This document shows, one piece after another, positions 41,038-51,637 of a stretch of DNA of 64,000 nucleotides. Origin of the DNA: Flavobacterium ustbae (GTDB lineage: Bacteria > Bacteroidota > Bacteroidia > Flavobacteriales > Flavobacteriaceae). Location of the stretch: contig NZ_RPOC01000008.1 in assembly GCF_003946915.1 (NCBI RefSeq), forward strand, positions 124,001 to 188,000, in the 5' to 3' direction. Made by a program: the position numbers and the translations under genes. Numbering within the stretch: the first letter of the stretch is position 1; each line of letters begins with the position of its first letter. The notes under the pieces are model-generated. The model saw only the letters and a list, made by a program, of their open reading frames with translations. It was not told where the DNA came from and did not search any database.

Positions 41038-41814
41038 TTAATCGTATAAAAAAGAAGTCAAAGGACTAGAAGCCGAAGCGTAATTTTGCTGATTAGCGAC
41101 TTTCGCTTCAAATGCCTTTCTTCCCGCAATCACAGCTTCCTTAAAAGCCTCAGCCATCAATTTCGGATTTCCTGCAACTGCAATTGCAGTATTCACCAAA
41201 ACAGCATCGGCACCAATTTCCATTGCTTTTGCAGCATCAGAAGGCGCTCCGATTCCGGCATCGATGATAACAGGAACATTACTTTGTTCAATTATAATTT
41301 CTAAGAAATCGATCGTTTTTAACCCTTTATTGCTTCCAATTGGTGAACCTAAAGGCATTACGGCCGACGTTCCAGCGTTTTCCAAATGTTTGCATAAAAC
41401 AGGATCGGCGTGAATGTACGGAAGAACGATAAAACCAAGTTTAGCAAGTTCTTCTGTTGCTTTTAATGTTTCAATTGGATCGGGCATTAAATATTTTGGA
41501 TCAGGATGAATTTCTAGTTTTACCCAATTCGTTTCTAAAGCTTCGCGCGCTAATTGTGCGGCAAAAACAGCTTCTTTGGCATTTCTTGCGCCTGAAGTAT
41601 TCGGTAATAAATTAATATTCGGATGTTTCAAATGTGATAAAATTACATCAGTATCCGTTTCCAAATCGATACGTTTTAATGCCACGGTTACCAATTCACT
41701 TTCAGAAGCAAGAACGGCCTGTTCCATTTCCTCGTTCGAACCAAATTTTCCCGTTCCTAAAAACAAACGGGATTTAAAAGCTTTATCTCCTATATTAAAC
41801 AATGATTTTTGCAT
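41038..41814 (-). CDS. thiG: Thiazole synthase ThiG
   Basis: A 258-residue TIM-barrel enzyme that makes the thiazole phosphate from deoxyxylulose phosphate, dehydroglycine and ThiS-thiocarboxylate. Signatures: '[22 protein letters not shown]', '[19 protein letters not shown]', the Schiff-base Lys in '[19 protein letters not shown]', and '[31 protein letters not shown]'. Its start overlaps thiE by 20 bases. Confidence 0.97.
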   Translation of the reverse strand: MQKSLFNIGDKAFKSRLFLGTGKFGSNEEMEQAVLASESELVTVALKRIDLETDTDVILSHLKHPNINLLPNTSGARNAKEAVFAAQLAREALETNWVKLEIHPDPKYLMPDPIETLKATEELAKLGFIVLPYIHADPVLCKHLENAGTSAVMPLGSPIGSNKGLKTIDFLEIIIEQSNVPVIIDAGIGAPSDAAKAMEIGADAVLVNTAIAVAGNPKLMAEAFKEAVIAGRKAFEAKVANQQNYASASSPLTSFLYD

Positions 41815-42433
41815 ATAATTTTTCGTTTAATTGTTGAATTAGTTTTTCCTTTTCATCACTTTCTTTAATGATTCCTGAAACGGCAATTCCATGAATTCCA
41901 GTTTCCATTAACGGACTCACATCACGCAAAGTAATGCCTCCAATGGCGTAAATAGGAATTTCGATTTTATTTTTTTTCAGTTTTTGCAGGATGTCAAAGT
42001 AACCCGACAATCCCAAAATCGGACTTAATTTTTCTTTTGTATTTGTAAATCTAAAAGGCCCTAACCCAATATAATCACAACCATTTTTGACATGATTTTG
42101 AATGTTTTCCAAAGTATTGGCTGTTCCTCCAATAACTTTTGAAGTTCCTAATAAAGCTCTAGCTTCGTCGATTTTAGTATCGTTTAAACCTAAATGAATA
42201 CCGTCTGCATCAATTTCTTTGGCGAGATACAGATCATCATTTATAATGAAATTGGCAGTGTATTTTTCGCATAAAGGCTTTACCGCTTCCGCTAATAGAA
42301 AAGTATCTTTTTGCGTTTGGTTTTTAAAACGCATCTGCACCCAATTACATCCTGCATCGAGTGCCTGATTAATATTGCATAATTGTTTTTCGATAGTTTC
42401 GCCTTGCGAGATATATTGAAGTTTGCTATACAT
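41795..42433 (-). CDS. thiE: Thiamine-phosphate synthase ThiE
   Basis: A 212-residue enzyme joining HMP-PP and thiazole phosphate. '[19 protein letters not shown]', '[23 protein letters not shown]', '[10 protein letters not shown]', '[16 protein letters not shown]' and '[12 protein letters not shown]' cover the phosphate and metal sites. It overlaps thiD by 8 bases and thiG by 20, so the operon is translationally coupled. This is the canonical ThiE; a second ThiE-like protein is encoded at 43124. Confidence 0.95.
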   Translation of the reverse strand: MYSKLQYISQGETIEKQLCNINQALDAGCNWVQMRFKNQTQKDTFLLAEAVKPLCEKYTANFIINDDLYLAKEIDADGIHLGLNDTKIDEARALLGTSKVIGGTANTLENIQNHVKNGCDYIGLGPFRFTNTKEKLSPILGLSGYFDILQKLKKNKIEIPIYAIGGITLRDVSPLMETGIHGIAVSGIIKESDEKEKLIQQLNEKLYAKIIV

Positions 42434-43166
42434 AATGATATCCGATTAAAGTTGATGTTGAGCTCAGGTAATTTTCGATGTAGATTTTAGCATTTTTACA
42501 AGCTTCGATTAAGGTTTGTTCTAAAGCTAAATTCGAAGCAATTGCTGACGAAAGCACACAGCCTGAACCATGTTTCTCAAAACATTTTTTATCTGATGGA
42601 AGTAATTCTAAAACTTCATTTTTTAGAAATAATCGATCAGTTCCAACTGCTTTTTGGTTATGTCCGCCTTTTAATAGAACGTTCGTAGGAAATTGATTTT
42701 CGGCTAAAATAAATTCAGGAAAAAGAATTTTTATTTCATTATAATTGGGCGTGATCAAGTCAATTTTTGAAAGTATTTGATTTAATTCCAAATGATCTTT
42801 AACAGTCATAAATTCAAATTTTGTAGTCGATTTTAAAACTGGATCCCAAACGATTTTTGTCGATGGAGAAAGCTGTTTTATTGTCGAGATAATTCGGTTT
42901 AAATCATGTAAAGAAGACACAATCCCGATTTTTACAACCCTGATTTTATAGTTTAAAAACAACGTTTCAATTGATCTGATTACAAAACTCAAATCTGTCC
43001 ACTGAATTTCATAAAATTGATTTTCAGTCTGAATGGTGTTTGCCGTCGAAATAGCATAACCAGTTACTTTATGCTGTTCAAATGTTTTGATATCAGCCAA
43101 AATTCCTGCGCCTCCCGAAGGATCTAAACCGGCGATTGTGAGTGCGAATGGGCGATCTTTTGACAT
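42426..43166 (-). CDS. thiD: Hydroxymethylpyrimidine (phosphate) kinase ThiD
   Basis: A 246-residue ribokinase-fold enzyme that phosphorylates HMP-P to HMP-PP: 'ALTIAGLDPSGGAGILADIKTFEQHKV', 'IVWDPVLKST', 'DLITPNYNEIKILFP', 'NVLLKGGHNQKAVGTD' and the anion-hole 'HGSGCVLSSAIASNLAL'. Overlaps the preceding gene by 43 bases. Confidence 0.96.
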   Translation of the reverse strand: MSKDRPFALTIAGLDPSGGAGILADIKTFEQHKVTGYAISTANTIQTENQFYEIQWTDLSFVIRSIETLFLNYKIRVVKIGIVSSLHDLNRIISTIKQLSPSTKIVWDPVLKSTTKFEFMTVKDHLELNQILSKIDLITPNYNEIKILFPEFILAENQFPTNVLLKGGHNQKAVGTDRLFLKNEVLELLPSDKKCFEKHGSGCVLSSAIASNLALEQTLIEACKNAKIYIENYLSSTSTLIGYHYV

Positions 43167-43744
43167 AGTTTAAATTGTTTTAAAGGATTTTTATTCTTCC
43201 AAATACTTCCTAAAAGCGCAAAATCATCAAAACCTTTTTCTAATACTTCTCTAATGTTTTTTGAATCGATTCCGCCTAAAGCGATGACTTTTGTTTTCTG
43301 ATTTGTTCTTGATTTCAGTTCTTCAAAAAGGTCTTTTTCAGGAGAATAATTTTCTTTAGAAATACTTTTAAAAACGGGACTCAGAAAAGCATAATCAAAA
43401 TGTTTAAGAGAATTAAAATCTTCTATAGAATGTGTTGATGTTGATTTAGATTTGTATTCGTACCTACAAGGTTTCCAAAACCTTGCAGGAGAATCAACAA
43501 GATCGTTTCTTTCTTTTTCAGAAAAATGTAATCTCTCAATACCAAAATCTTTTGCCAATTCATGATGATTATGCAAAACCAAATTATCCCGAAATTCTAG
43601 TTTTATATCATGAAGAAATTCCGCCATTTCAATCTTCGAAAAATCAGGTTTCCTAACATGAAGCAAAGACAATCCTTCTTCAAAAAATGAATGGATTAAA
43701 TTAATTTCATTTCTTACCGCCATTGGATTTGAGATTAAAATCAT
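43124..43744 (-). CDS. Second ThiE/TenI-like protein, with a palindromic repeat inside its frame
   Basis: A 206-residue TIM-barrel protein of the ThiE/TenI type ('LLHVRKPDFSKIEMAEFLH', 'NLVLHNHHELAKDFGIERLHFSE', 'FDYAFLSPVFKSISKENYSP', 'VIALGGIDSKNIREVLEKGFDDFALLGSIWK'). It lacks the canonical V-Q-x-R and N-D-D motifs, so it may be a TenI-like or regulatory homologue and not a second synthase. A palindromic element (43463-43489) lies in frame and encodes 'SPARFWKPCRYEYK', which has no counterpart in ThiE. Start set at 'MILISNPM'; a longer frame to 43777 crosses a dispersed repeat. Confidence 0.8.
   Translation of the reverse strand: MILISNPMAVRNEINLIHSFFEEGLSLLHVRKPDFSKIEMAEFLHDIKLEFRDNLVLHNHHELAKDFGIERLHFSEKERNDLVDSPARFWKPCRYEYKSKSTSTHSIEDFNSLKHFDYAFLSPVFKSISKENYSPEKDLFEELKSRTNQKTKVIALGGIDSKNIREVLEKGFDDFALLGSIWKNKNPLKQFKLCQKIAHSHSQSPV
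43463..43489. repeat. Palindromic repeat inside the second thiE-like gene
   Basis: CCTACAAGGTTT is matched by the complement of AAAACCTTGCAGG (one mismatch, two-base centre), a 27-base near-perfect hairpin. It falls within the coding frame, adding about ten codons, and resembles palindromic repeats otherwise found between genes. Confidence 0.75.
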
Positions 43745-43822
43745 TCGATTTGTTTTTTCTTCTCCCGCAGATTTCACAGATTTAGGAGATCTTTGCTCTT
43801 TACTCTATTTTCTATCTTCTTC

Positions 43823-45705
<1,883 letters not shown>

Positions 45706-45739
45706 TCCTGATTGTGTTTATTCACAATGTTTTCTGTAG

Positions 45740-45759
45740 AGATGCACCGCAGTGCGTCT
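45740..45759. repeat. Degenerate copy of the 20-bp palindrome
   Basis: AGATGCACCGCAGTGCGTCT differs from the perfect palindrome at 14888 at two positions. It sits between thiS and thiC in the operon leader. Confidence 0.75.
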
Positions 45760-45811
45760 AACGCACAGTACGAAAATTGGAATTTGGAATTTCTTTTTTT
45801 GGAATTAAAAT

Positions 45812-46018
45812 TTAACCTCCTTGCGTAGCAGAAATAATCAAAATATCGTCAGTTTCTTGTAGGAGGAATTCGTTCCATTTGGTTTTTGGAACAACAGTAT
45901 TGTTAACAGCAACGGCGATTCCGTTTTGTTTGAGCGGAATTTCGAGATCGAGCAATGATTGAACGCTTAGCGATTCAGCATTGAATTTTTTTGTTTGTTG
46001 ATTGATTTTTAGTTCCAT
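45812..46018 (-). CDS. thiS: Sulfur carrier protein ThiS
   Basis: A 68-residue ubiquitin-like protein ending in Gly-Gly ('DDILIISATQGG'), with 'QNGIAVAVNNTVVPKTKWNEFLLQE'. The tail is adenylated by ThiF, then thiocarboxylated, and donates sulfur to the thiazole. First gene of the thi operon, 82 bases after the riboswitch. Confidence 0.95.
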   Translation of the reverse strand: MELKINQQTKKFNAESLSVQSLLDLEIPLKQNGIAVAVNNTVVPKTKWNEFLLQETDDILIISATQGG

Positions 46019-46099
46019 TCCTTTTTAGTTTAGTGTATAGATACACAATAGGAATGGCTACAAAATGCACGCAGGCGCGCGCATAGAAGTCATCTTACT

Positions 46100-46178
46100 T
46101 TTCCCTACGCTAGTATGAACTAGATCAGGTTCAGAGGGTAAAATCTCAGCCTGCATGTTGCAGACACCCCTAAAGTGT
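46100..46178 (-). ncRNA. TPP riboswitch (THI element) upstream of the thi operon
   Basis: On the minus strand the THI-box segments occur in order: AGGGGTGTCTGC, GCAGGCTGAGATTTTACCC, TGAACCTGATCTAGTT, and GTAGGGAAAAG. It precedes thiS and should repress the whole operon when TPP is high. Confidence 0.96.
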
Positions 46179-46182
46179 GAAG

Positions 46183-46190
46183 CAAATATA
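46183..46190 (-). promoter_or_regulatory. -7 promoter element of the thi operon
   Basis: On the minus strand, TATATTTG. The predicted start (about 46179) is next to the first base of the riboswitch, which supports it. No clear -33 TTG. Confidence 0.65.
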
Positions 46191-46218
46191 GTAAATTTTG
46201 TTTTGGTTGTATGAAAAA

Positions 46219-46364
46219 GTTTCAAGTTTCAAGTTTCAGGTTTTGAAAATCGCTGCTATTGCGTCGCGGAAAACTTGAAACTTGAAACTTGAAACTTGAA
46301 ACTTGAAACTTGAAACTTGAAACTTGAAACTTGAAACTTGAAACTTGAAACTTGAAACTTGAAA
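46219..46364. repeat. Heptanucleotide arrays of CTTGAAA, inverted around a spacer
   Basis: A short AAGTTTC array at 46219-46246 is followed by a spacer and then 13 perfect copies of CTTGAAA (46274-46364), so the two are in opposite orientation. The long array touches the stop codon of tag. Confidence 0.9.
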
Positions 46365-46934
46365 CTATTTTATTCTGGTCCAGCAATCTTCCACGTGATC
46401 ATTGACCATTCCGGTTGCCTGCATGTGAGCGTAAATCACAGTTGAACCAACAAATTTAAATCCGCGTTTCTTTAAATCTTTACTGATAGCATCAGAAATT
46501 GGAGTTGTTGCGGGAACATCTATTAAAGTCTTTGGCTTATTGTCAATTGGTTTTCCGTCAACAAATTCCCAGATGTATTTTGAGAAAGTTCCAAATTCTT
46601 CCTGAACTTTCATGAATGCCTGTGCATTTGAAACAGCAGATTTAATTTTTAATCCGTTTCTGATAATGCCCGTGTTTTGCATTAATTCTTCGATTTTATC
46701 TTCAGAATAATTGGCTATTTTTTTATAATCGAAATTATCAAAAGCAACTTTGAAGTTCTCCCTTTTGTTTAAAATCGTAATCCAACTTAAACCAGCCTGA
46801 AATGTTTCTAAAATTAAAAACTCAAAAATGGTTGGATCATCATAGACTGGAGTTCCCCATTCTTCGTCGTGGTATTTTTTATATAAATCGCTGGCAGAAC
46901 ACCAGCCGCATCGAATTTTATTTTCTTGTTCCAT
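46365..46934 (-). CDS. tag: DNA-3-methyladenine glycosylase I
   Basis: A 189-residue base-excision repair enzyme of the Tag type: 'IRCGWCSASDLYKKYHDEEWGTPVYDDPTIFEFLILETFQAGLSW' with the zinc and damaged-base residues, 'IIRNGLKIKSAVSNAQAF', 'KRGFKFVGSTVIYAHMQATGMVNDHVEDC' with the zinc-binding His/Cys. It removes 3-methyladenine. The stop abuts the heptanucleotide array. It shares one base with the next gene's stop, so the two are coupled. Confidence 0.95.
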   Translation of the reverse strand: MEQENKIRCGWCSASDLYKKYHDEEWGTPVYDDPTIFEFLILETFQAGLSWITILNKRENFKVAFDNFDYKKIANYSEDKIEELMQNTGIIRNGLKIKSAVSNAQAFMKVQEEFGTFSKYIWEFVDGKPIDNKPKTLIDVPATTPISDAISKDLKKRGFKFVGSTVIYAHMQATGMVNDHVEDCWTRIK

Positions 46935-47566
46935 TATTTCCCTATTTTCCAGTGATAACCCTTTACGCTTGGTATATAAGCTTTTGTTCCAACTATTATT
47001 AAATCATTATAGATTTTTTTGTTGTATTTAATTCCAATTGCTTTTCCCGAAGTGTACATTTTATTGGCTTGAAATTTAATTTTCATTTTCGCATCGGTAA
47101 ATTTTGCGTCCGAAACTTTTTCTATAAACCAAGTTGATTTCCATTTTATTTCAATTTCATCTTCGCTTGTTTTTGTAATGCTTTTTATAAGTTTTATAGC
47201 ATCTTTAGGGATTTCTAAATTTTGAGAAAGTTCTTTCTGCGTAAATGTTTCTCCGATTTTGCAATTTGCAAGAATTTTTCTAATGGCAAAAAAATTATGA
47301 AGCATATCGCTAGACTTAGCACCATGATTTGTTTTTACAATGCTATCATGATTTTTTTCGGGTTGATTCAAACTTTTCTTTGACGAAATTTTTACTGGCA
47401 GGTTATGTATTTTGACATTTTTATGTGGAGTAGTTTTTATTTCATCAACAGGTTTAATGTGATTAACAGGGGTAGCTTTTGGAGTGAGCTCCTTTTTTTG
47501 ATCATTGCCACAACTAAAAATAAAAAAGAAAGTAGAGAATAATATGGAGGTATTTATGTTTTTCAT
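46934..47566 (-). CDS. Hypothetical lipoprotein
   Basis: A 210-residue protein with a lipoprotein signal ('FFFIFSCGNDQKK', Cys about 19), then a long Lys/Pro/His-rich disordered linker (about 25-85) and a C-terminal domain with alternating charged strands ('IEIKWKSTWFIEKVSDAKFTDAKMKIKFQANK'). No family name is recognised. It overlaps the tag start by one base and follows the transporter gene by 11 bases, so the three appear to share a transcript. Confidence 0.65.
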   Translation of the reverse strand: MKNINTSILFSTFFFIFSCGNDQKKELTPKATPVNHIKPVDEIKTTPHKNVKIHNLPVKISSKKSLNQPEKNHDSIVKTNHGAKSSDMLHNFFAIRKILANCKIGETFTQKELSQNLEIPKDAIKLIKSITKTSEDEIEIKWKSTWFIEKVSDAKFTDAKMKIKFQANKMYTSGKAIGIKYNKKIYNDLIIVGTKAYIPSVKGYHWKIGK

Positions 47567-47577
47567 ACAGATAGTCG

Positions 47578-48240
47578 CTACACTTTATGATTGGGATCTG
47601 AGTCTAAATATTTTTTGATCAAATGATGCCCTAAATAAATTGCTGGAGTTAATAAAATAGCTATTGCCAATTTAAAAGTATAGCCAATTAAACCAGAAGA
47701 TATAAAAGTATCGAAATCTATTTTTCCAGGAAGCCAAAAAGCAATTCCTAAAACAATAAAAGAATCAAATAATTGGGAAATTACTGTAGAACCCGTTGCT
47801 CTCAACCATATTTTCTTTTCGCCTGTTCTGTTTTTGAAAAACCAAAAAATCCAAACATCAATAAGCTGAGAAGCCATAAAGGCTATTAAACTTCCAACAA
47901 TAATCCACATACTTTGTCCAAAGACGGCCTGAAATTGTTCGTCATTTACAGGACTTATTCCTTTTGCAGCCGGAATTGTCATTGCCATAAACAATATAAT
48001 AAAAGCATAAGCAATGAGACATGCAGTTATGAAAGAAAGTTTTTTTACGCCTTTCTCTCCAAAATATTCATTAATTAAATCGGTTGTGAGAAATACAATT
48101 GGCCAAGGAAGAATTCCGATACTCATTACAAAAGGGCCAACTTGAATTAATTTTCCTCCAATCAGTTCTGCAACAACAGCATTGGTTATAAATATTCCTG
48201 CTAGAATTACAAAAACAATTTCTTTTCTGGTTTTAAACAT
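47578..48240 (-). CDS. Queuosine precursor transporter (YhhQ/QPTR family)
   Basis: A 220-residue membrane protein with about six helices: 'IFITNAVVAELIGGKLIQVGPFVMSIGILPWPIVFLTTDLINEYFGEKGVKKL', 'FMASQLIDVWIFWFFKNRTGEKKIWLRATGSTVISQLFDSFIVLGIAF'. These match the family that takes up preQ0/preQ1 for tRNA queuosine. It is the first gene of a three-gene unit that also carries the lipoprotein and tag. Confidence 0.93.
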   Translation of the reverse strand: MFKTRKEIVFVILAGIFITNAVVAELIGGKLIQVGPFVMSIGILPWPIVFLTTDLINEYFGEKGVKKLSFITACLIAYAFIILFMAMTIPAAKGISPVNDEQFQAVFGQSMWIIVGSLIAFMASQLIDVWIFWFFKNRTGEKKIWLRATGSTVISQLFDSFIVLGIAFWLPGKIDFDTFISSGLIGYTFKLAIAILLTPAIYLGHHLIKKYLDSDPNHKV

Positions 48241-48411
48241 GTGGTTTTGGATATTGATGTTTCAAAATTAAACTATTTCTGTGAAATCTTAGAAACGGAT
48301 CGGTTTTATAATCTGCCGAGATTTGAAGTTTGATTTGGTTTGGTTAATTTTGGAATTCTTCTGGAATATTTTCAGCTAAAATTTCAGGCACTATAATTAA
48401 CAATATTTATT

Positions 48412-50472
48412 ATGAAAGAACAGGTAAACTTAGAAAATCCGTTGCTTCAAGAATGGTCAGGGCCATACGGAGGCGTTCCGGATTTTGCAAAATATAAAAT
48501 TTCAGATTTTAAACCAGCAATAGAAATTGCTATTCAGGAAAAATTGGATGAAATCGACGCAGTTGCAAATAATCCAGAAAACCCGACATTCGAAAATACA
48601 ATAACTGCATTGGAGCTTTCGGGAGAAAAACTGAATAAAATTTATGCGGTTTATGGAATCTACCGTTCAAATTTAAGCAGTCCAGAGTTTAATGTTGTTG
48701 ACACCGAAATGTCTCCAAAACTGGCTGAAATCAGCGATAAATTATATCAAAATGAAAAACTTTTCGAGAGAATTGATGTTTTGTATAAATCGGAAAATAA
48801 AAATTTAAACAACGAACAAAAGCGTTTACTTTGGGTTTATTATTCTGATTTTGTGAAAGAAGGAGCTAAGTTAAATAAAGAAGATAAATCTAAAATTGCC
48901 AAGATTAATCAGGAATTAGCAGGGCTTTTTACCTTGTTCAGCCAAAAATTATTAGCAGAAGAAAATGATCAGTATTTGGAATTAAAAACTGAAACTGATT
49001 TTGATGGTTTGCCAGAAGAGTTTAAAAATGCCGCAATTGCCGAAGCAAAAGAAAGAAAATTGAACATTTTGGGCTGTATCGGAAATACAAGATCTTCAAT
49101 CGAACCGTTTTTGACTTTTTCTAACCAAAGAAATTTAAGAGAAAAAGCTTTTGACATCTTTATAAAAAGAGGTGATAATAAGAACGAAAACGATACCAAT
49201 GAAACTCTCGTGTCGATTTTGAAATTAAGAGCTGAAAAAGCGAAGATTTTAGGCTTTAACAACTTCGCAGAATGGAGTTTGTCAGACAAAATGGCTAAAG
49301 ATCCGCAGAAAACTTTAGATTTAATGCATTCTGTTTGGAAACCAGCTGTCGATAAAGTAAAAAATGATGTTGCAGCCATGCAGCAAATGGTCGATAGAGA
49401 AGGAGGGAACTTTAAAATTCAGCCTTGGGATTATCGTTTTTATGCCGAAAAAGTGCGTAAAGAAAAATATGATCTAGATCAAAACGAAATCAAACAATAT
49501 TTACAGCTGGAGAATCTTCGTGAATCGATGTTCTGGACAGCAGGAGAATTGTTTGATTTAGGATTCAAACAATTATTTGATGTTCCGATTTATCACGAAG
49601 ATGTACGCGTTTGGGAAGTGAATAACAAAAATACAGGAGAACCGATAGGATTATGGTATTTTGATCCATATGCTCGTATCGGAAAACGTTCTGGAGCGTG
49701 GATGAATTCGCATCGCGATCAGCAGAAAATAAATGGAAAAACACTTCCAATTGTGTCAAACAACTGCAATTTTATAAAAGGAAATAGTGATGAGCCAACT
49801 CTTATTTCGTGGGATGATGCGACGACTTTGTTTCATGAATTTGGTCATGCTTTACACGGTTTGTGTTCGAATGTGACTTATCCAAGTCTTTCGGGAACTT
49901 CGGTAGCAAGAGATTACGTGGAGTTTCCATCGCAGTTATTAGAACATTGGTTAGCTACTCCAGAAGTGTTAAATAGATTTGCACTTCATTACAAAACAAA
50001 CGAACCTTTGTCTCAATCATTGGTAGAAAGAATTGGAAAAGCAGCGAATTTTAACGAAGGGTTTGCAACTGTAGAAACAATTTCAAGTTCGTTTGTTGAT
50101 ATGAAACTGCATCTTACAACCGAGACAATTGACCCTCATAATTTTGAGAAAAAGGTTTTGGCAGAAATTAATATGCCGACTGAAATTGTAATGCGACACA
50201 GAATTCCGCAATTTGCACATATATTCTCTAGTGACGGATATGCGGCAGGATATTATAGTTATTTATGGGCAGATGTAATCAATGCAGATGCTTACGAAGC
50301 TTTTTTAGAAGCAAACGGACCTTTTGATAAAGTGATTTCTAAACATCTTTATGATACTGTTTTAAGCGTTGGAAACACGATCGATAATGAAACAATGTAC
50401 GAGAATTTCAGAGGACATGCTCCACAGTCAGATGCGCTGATGAGAGCCCGAAATTTTCCAGTTGAAAGTTAG
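48412..50472 (+). CDS. M3 family metallopeptidase (dipeptidyl carboxypeptidase-like)
   Basis: A 686-residue zinc peptidase with the H-E-x-x-H motif in 'TTLFHEFGHALHGLCS' and the third ligand in 'NEGFATVETISSSF'. The N-terminal 'NPLLQEWSGPYGGVPDFAKYKISDFKPAIEIAI' and 'IPQFAHIFSSDGYAAGYYSYLWADVI' match Dcp/oligopeptidase A of the M3 family. No signal peptide, so cytoplasmic; it trims small peptides. Transcribed alone, ending at a bidirectional terminator. Confidence 0.94.
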   Translation: MKEQVNLENPLLQEWSGPYGGVPDFAKYKISDFKPAIEIAIQEKLDEIDAVANNPENPTFENTITALELSGEKLNKIYAVYGIYRSNLSSPEFNVVDTEMSPKLAEISDKLYQNEKLFERIDVLYKSENKNLNNEQKRLLWVYYSDFVKEGAKLNKEDKSKIAKINQELAGLFTLFSQKLLAEENDQYLELKTETDFDGLPEEFKNAAIAEAKERKLNILGCIGNTRSSIEPFLTFSNQRNLREKAFDIFIKRGDNKNENDTNETLVSILKLRAEKAKILGFNNFAEWSLSDKMAKDPQKTLDLMHSVWKPAVDKVKNDVAAMQQMVDREGGNFKIQPWDYRFYAEKVRKEKYDLDQNEIKQYLQLENLRESMFWTAGELFDLGFKQLFDVPIYHEDVRVWEVNNKNTGEPIGLWYFDPYARIGKRSGAWMNSHRDQQKINGKTLPIVSNNCNFIKGNSDEPTLISWDDATTLFHEFGHALHGLCSNVTYPSLSGTSVARDYVEFPSQLLEHWLATPEVLNRFALHYKTNEPLSQSLVERIGKAANFNEGFATVETISSSFVDMKLHLTTETIDPHNFEKKVLAEINMPTEIVMRHRIPQFAHIFSSDGYAAGYYSYLWADVINADAYEAFLEANGPFDKVISKHLYDTVLSVGNTIDNETMYENFRGHAPQSDALMRARNFPVES

Positions 50473-50482
50473 TAGCAAAATA

Positions 50483-50516
50483 AAAAAGCCCGAATAATTA
50501 AATATTCGGGCTTTTT
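50483..50516. terminator. Bidirectional terminator between the M3 peptidase gene and tsf
   Basis: A 14-bp stem (AAAAAGCCCGAATA / TATTCGGGCTTTTT) with a six-base loop and T-tracts in both directions, between convergent genes. Confidence 0.9.
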
Positions 50517-50536
50517 AATATTGAAAAAATAATATA

Positions 50537-51499
50537 TTAACCTAAAGTAACTCTTTTGAAACCAGTGATTTCAACGTTGTATCCTTTAACGTAATCACCT
50601 ACTTTTTTACTATCATCTTTGATGAAGTTTTGATCCAATAACGCTTTTTCTTGATCTAACGTAGTGTTGTCAGAGATGAAACGTTGAACTTTTCCTGGAA
50701 GAATTTTGTCCCAAATTTGCTCTGGTTTACCTTCAGCTTTTAATTCAGCTTTAGCATCTTCTTCAGCTTGTTTGATAACTTCTGGAGTTAATTGAGAGAA
50801 AGAGATGTATTTAGGAACATTTTTTAAAGTTTTTCCTAAACGTGCAGCTTCTTCATTATCTTTTTCGATTACAGCAATACGAGCAGCAAGTTCAGATTCA
50901 ACGAAAGCAGGATCAAAATCTTTGTAAGATAATGTGTCAGCTCCCATAGAAGCAACTTGCATAGAGATGTCTTTAGTTAAAGTCTCAGCGTTGTCAACTT
51001 TAGCAGAAATAGCTGTTAAAGCAGCAATTTTGTTAACGTGAACGTAAGATCCAACGAAAGCACCTTCTAAAATTTCGAAACCACCGATTTCGATTTTCTC
51101 ACCGATAACACCAGTTTGCTCGATTAATTTTTCAGCAACAGTAATTCCGTTGAAATCAGAAGCTAAAAATTCTTCTTTAGTAGAGAAGTTGATCGCTTTT
51201 TCAACTAAATCTTTAGCTAAAGTTACGAAAGCTTCATTTTTACCTACGAAGTCAGTTTCGCAGTTCAAAGTGATGATAGCTCCTTTAGTGTTGTCAGCAT
51301 TGATAAAAGAAACAGCAGCTCCTTCAGAAGACTCACGGTCAGAACGGTTAGCAGCAACTTTTTGTCCTTTTTCTCTAAGGATTTGTATAGCTTTATCGAA
51401 ATCTCCTTCAGCTTCAACTAAAGCTTTTTTACAGTCCATCATTCCGGCACCTGTAGATTGTCTTAATTTATTTACGTCTGCAGCAGTAATTGTTGCCAT
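50537..51499 (-). CDS. tsf: Elongation factor Ts
   Basis: A 320-residue EF-Ts, the guanine nucleotide exchange factor for EF-Tu. The N-terminal UBA-type module 'VNKLRQSTGAGMMDCKKALVEAEGDFDKAIQILREKGQK' and the 'GGFEILEGAFVGSYVHVNKIAAL' core are clear. It is longer than the roughly 280 residues of E. coli, as usual in Bacteroidota. It follows rpsB with a 138-base gap carrying GGAATTTGGAATTT repeats. Confidence 0.97.
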   Translation of the reverse strand: MATITAADVNKLRQSTGAGMMDCKKALVEAEGDFDKAIQILREKGQKVAANRSDRESSEGAAVSFINADNTKGAIITLNCETDFVGKNEAFVTLAKDLVEKAINFSTKEEFLASDFNGITVAEKLIEQTGVIGEKIEIGGFEILEGAFVGSYVHVNKIAALTAISAKVDNAETLTKDISMQVASMGADTLSYKDFDPAFVESELAARIAVIEKDNEEAARLGKTLKNVPKYISFSQLTPEVIKQAEEDAKAELKAEGKPEQIWDKILPGKVQRFISDNTTLDQEKALLDQNFIKDDSKKVGDYVKGYNVEITGFKRVTLG

Positions 51500-51594
51500 A
51501 ATATTTTGAGTTTTAATGTTAAAAGTAAAAATTCCATCTTCTAAATCCCAAACTCCAATTTTATTAAATTATCAACATAACGTTTTTAATTTTG

Positions 51595-51637
51595 TATTTG
51601 GAATTTGGAATTTAAAATTTGGAATTTAAAATTTGAT
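51595..51637. repeat. TTTGGAATTT repeats between rpsB and tsf
   Basis: Four adjacent near-copies of TTTGGAATTT(AAAA) lie in the gap. They match one arm of the hairpins after arfB and the DUF3127 gene. Confidence 0.65.

Noticed and set aside
46274..46364. Possible CRISPR-like or binding-site array
   Set aside because: The heptamers are contiguous with no spacers, so slippage-type repeat is simpler.
49565..49759. Antisense frame in the M3 peptidase gene
   Set aside because: Purely a complement-strand shadow of a strongly supported gene; several more such frames were dismissed for the same reason.
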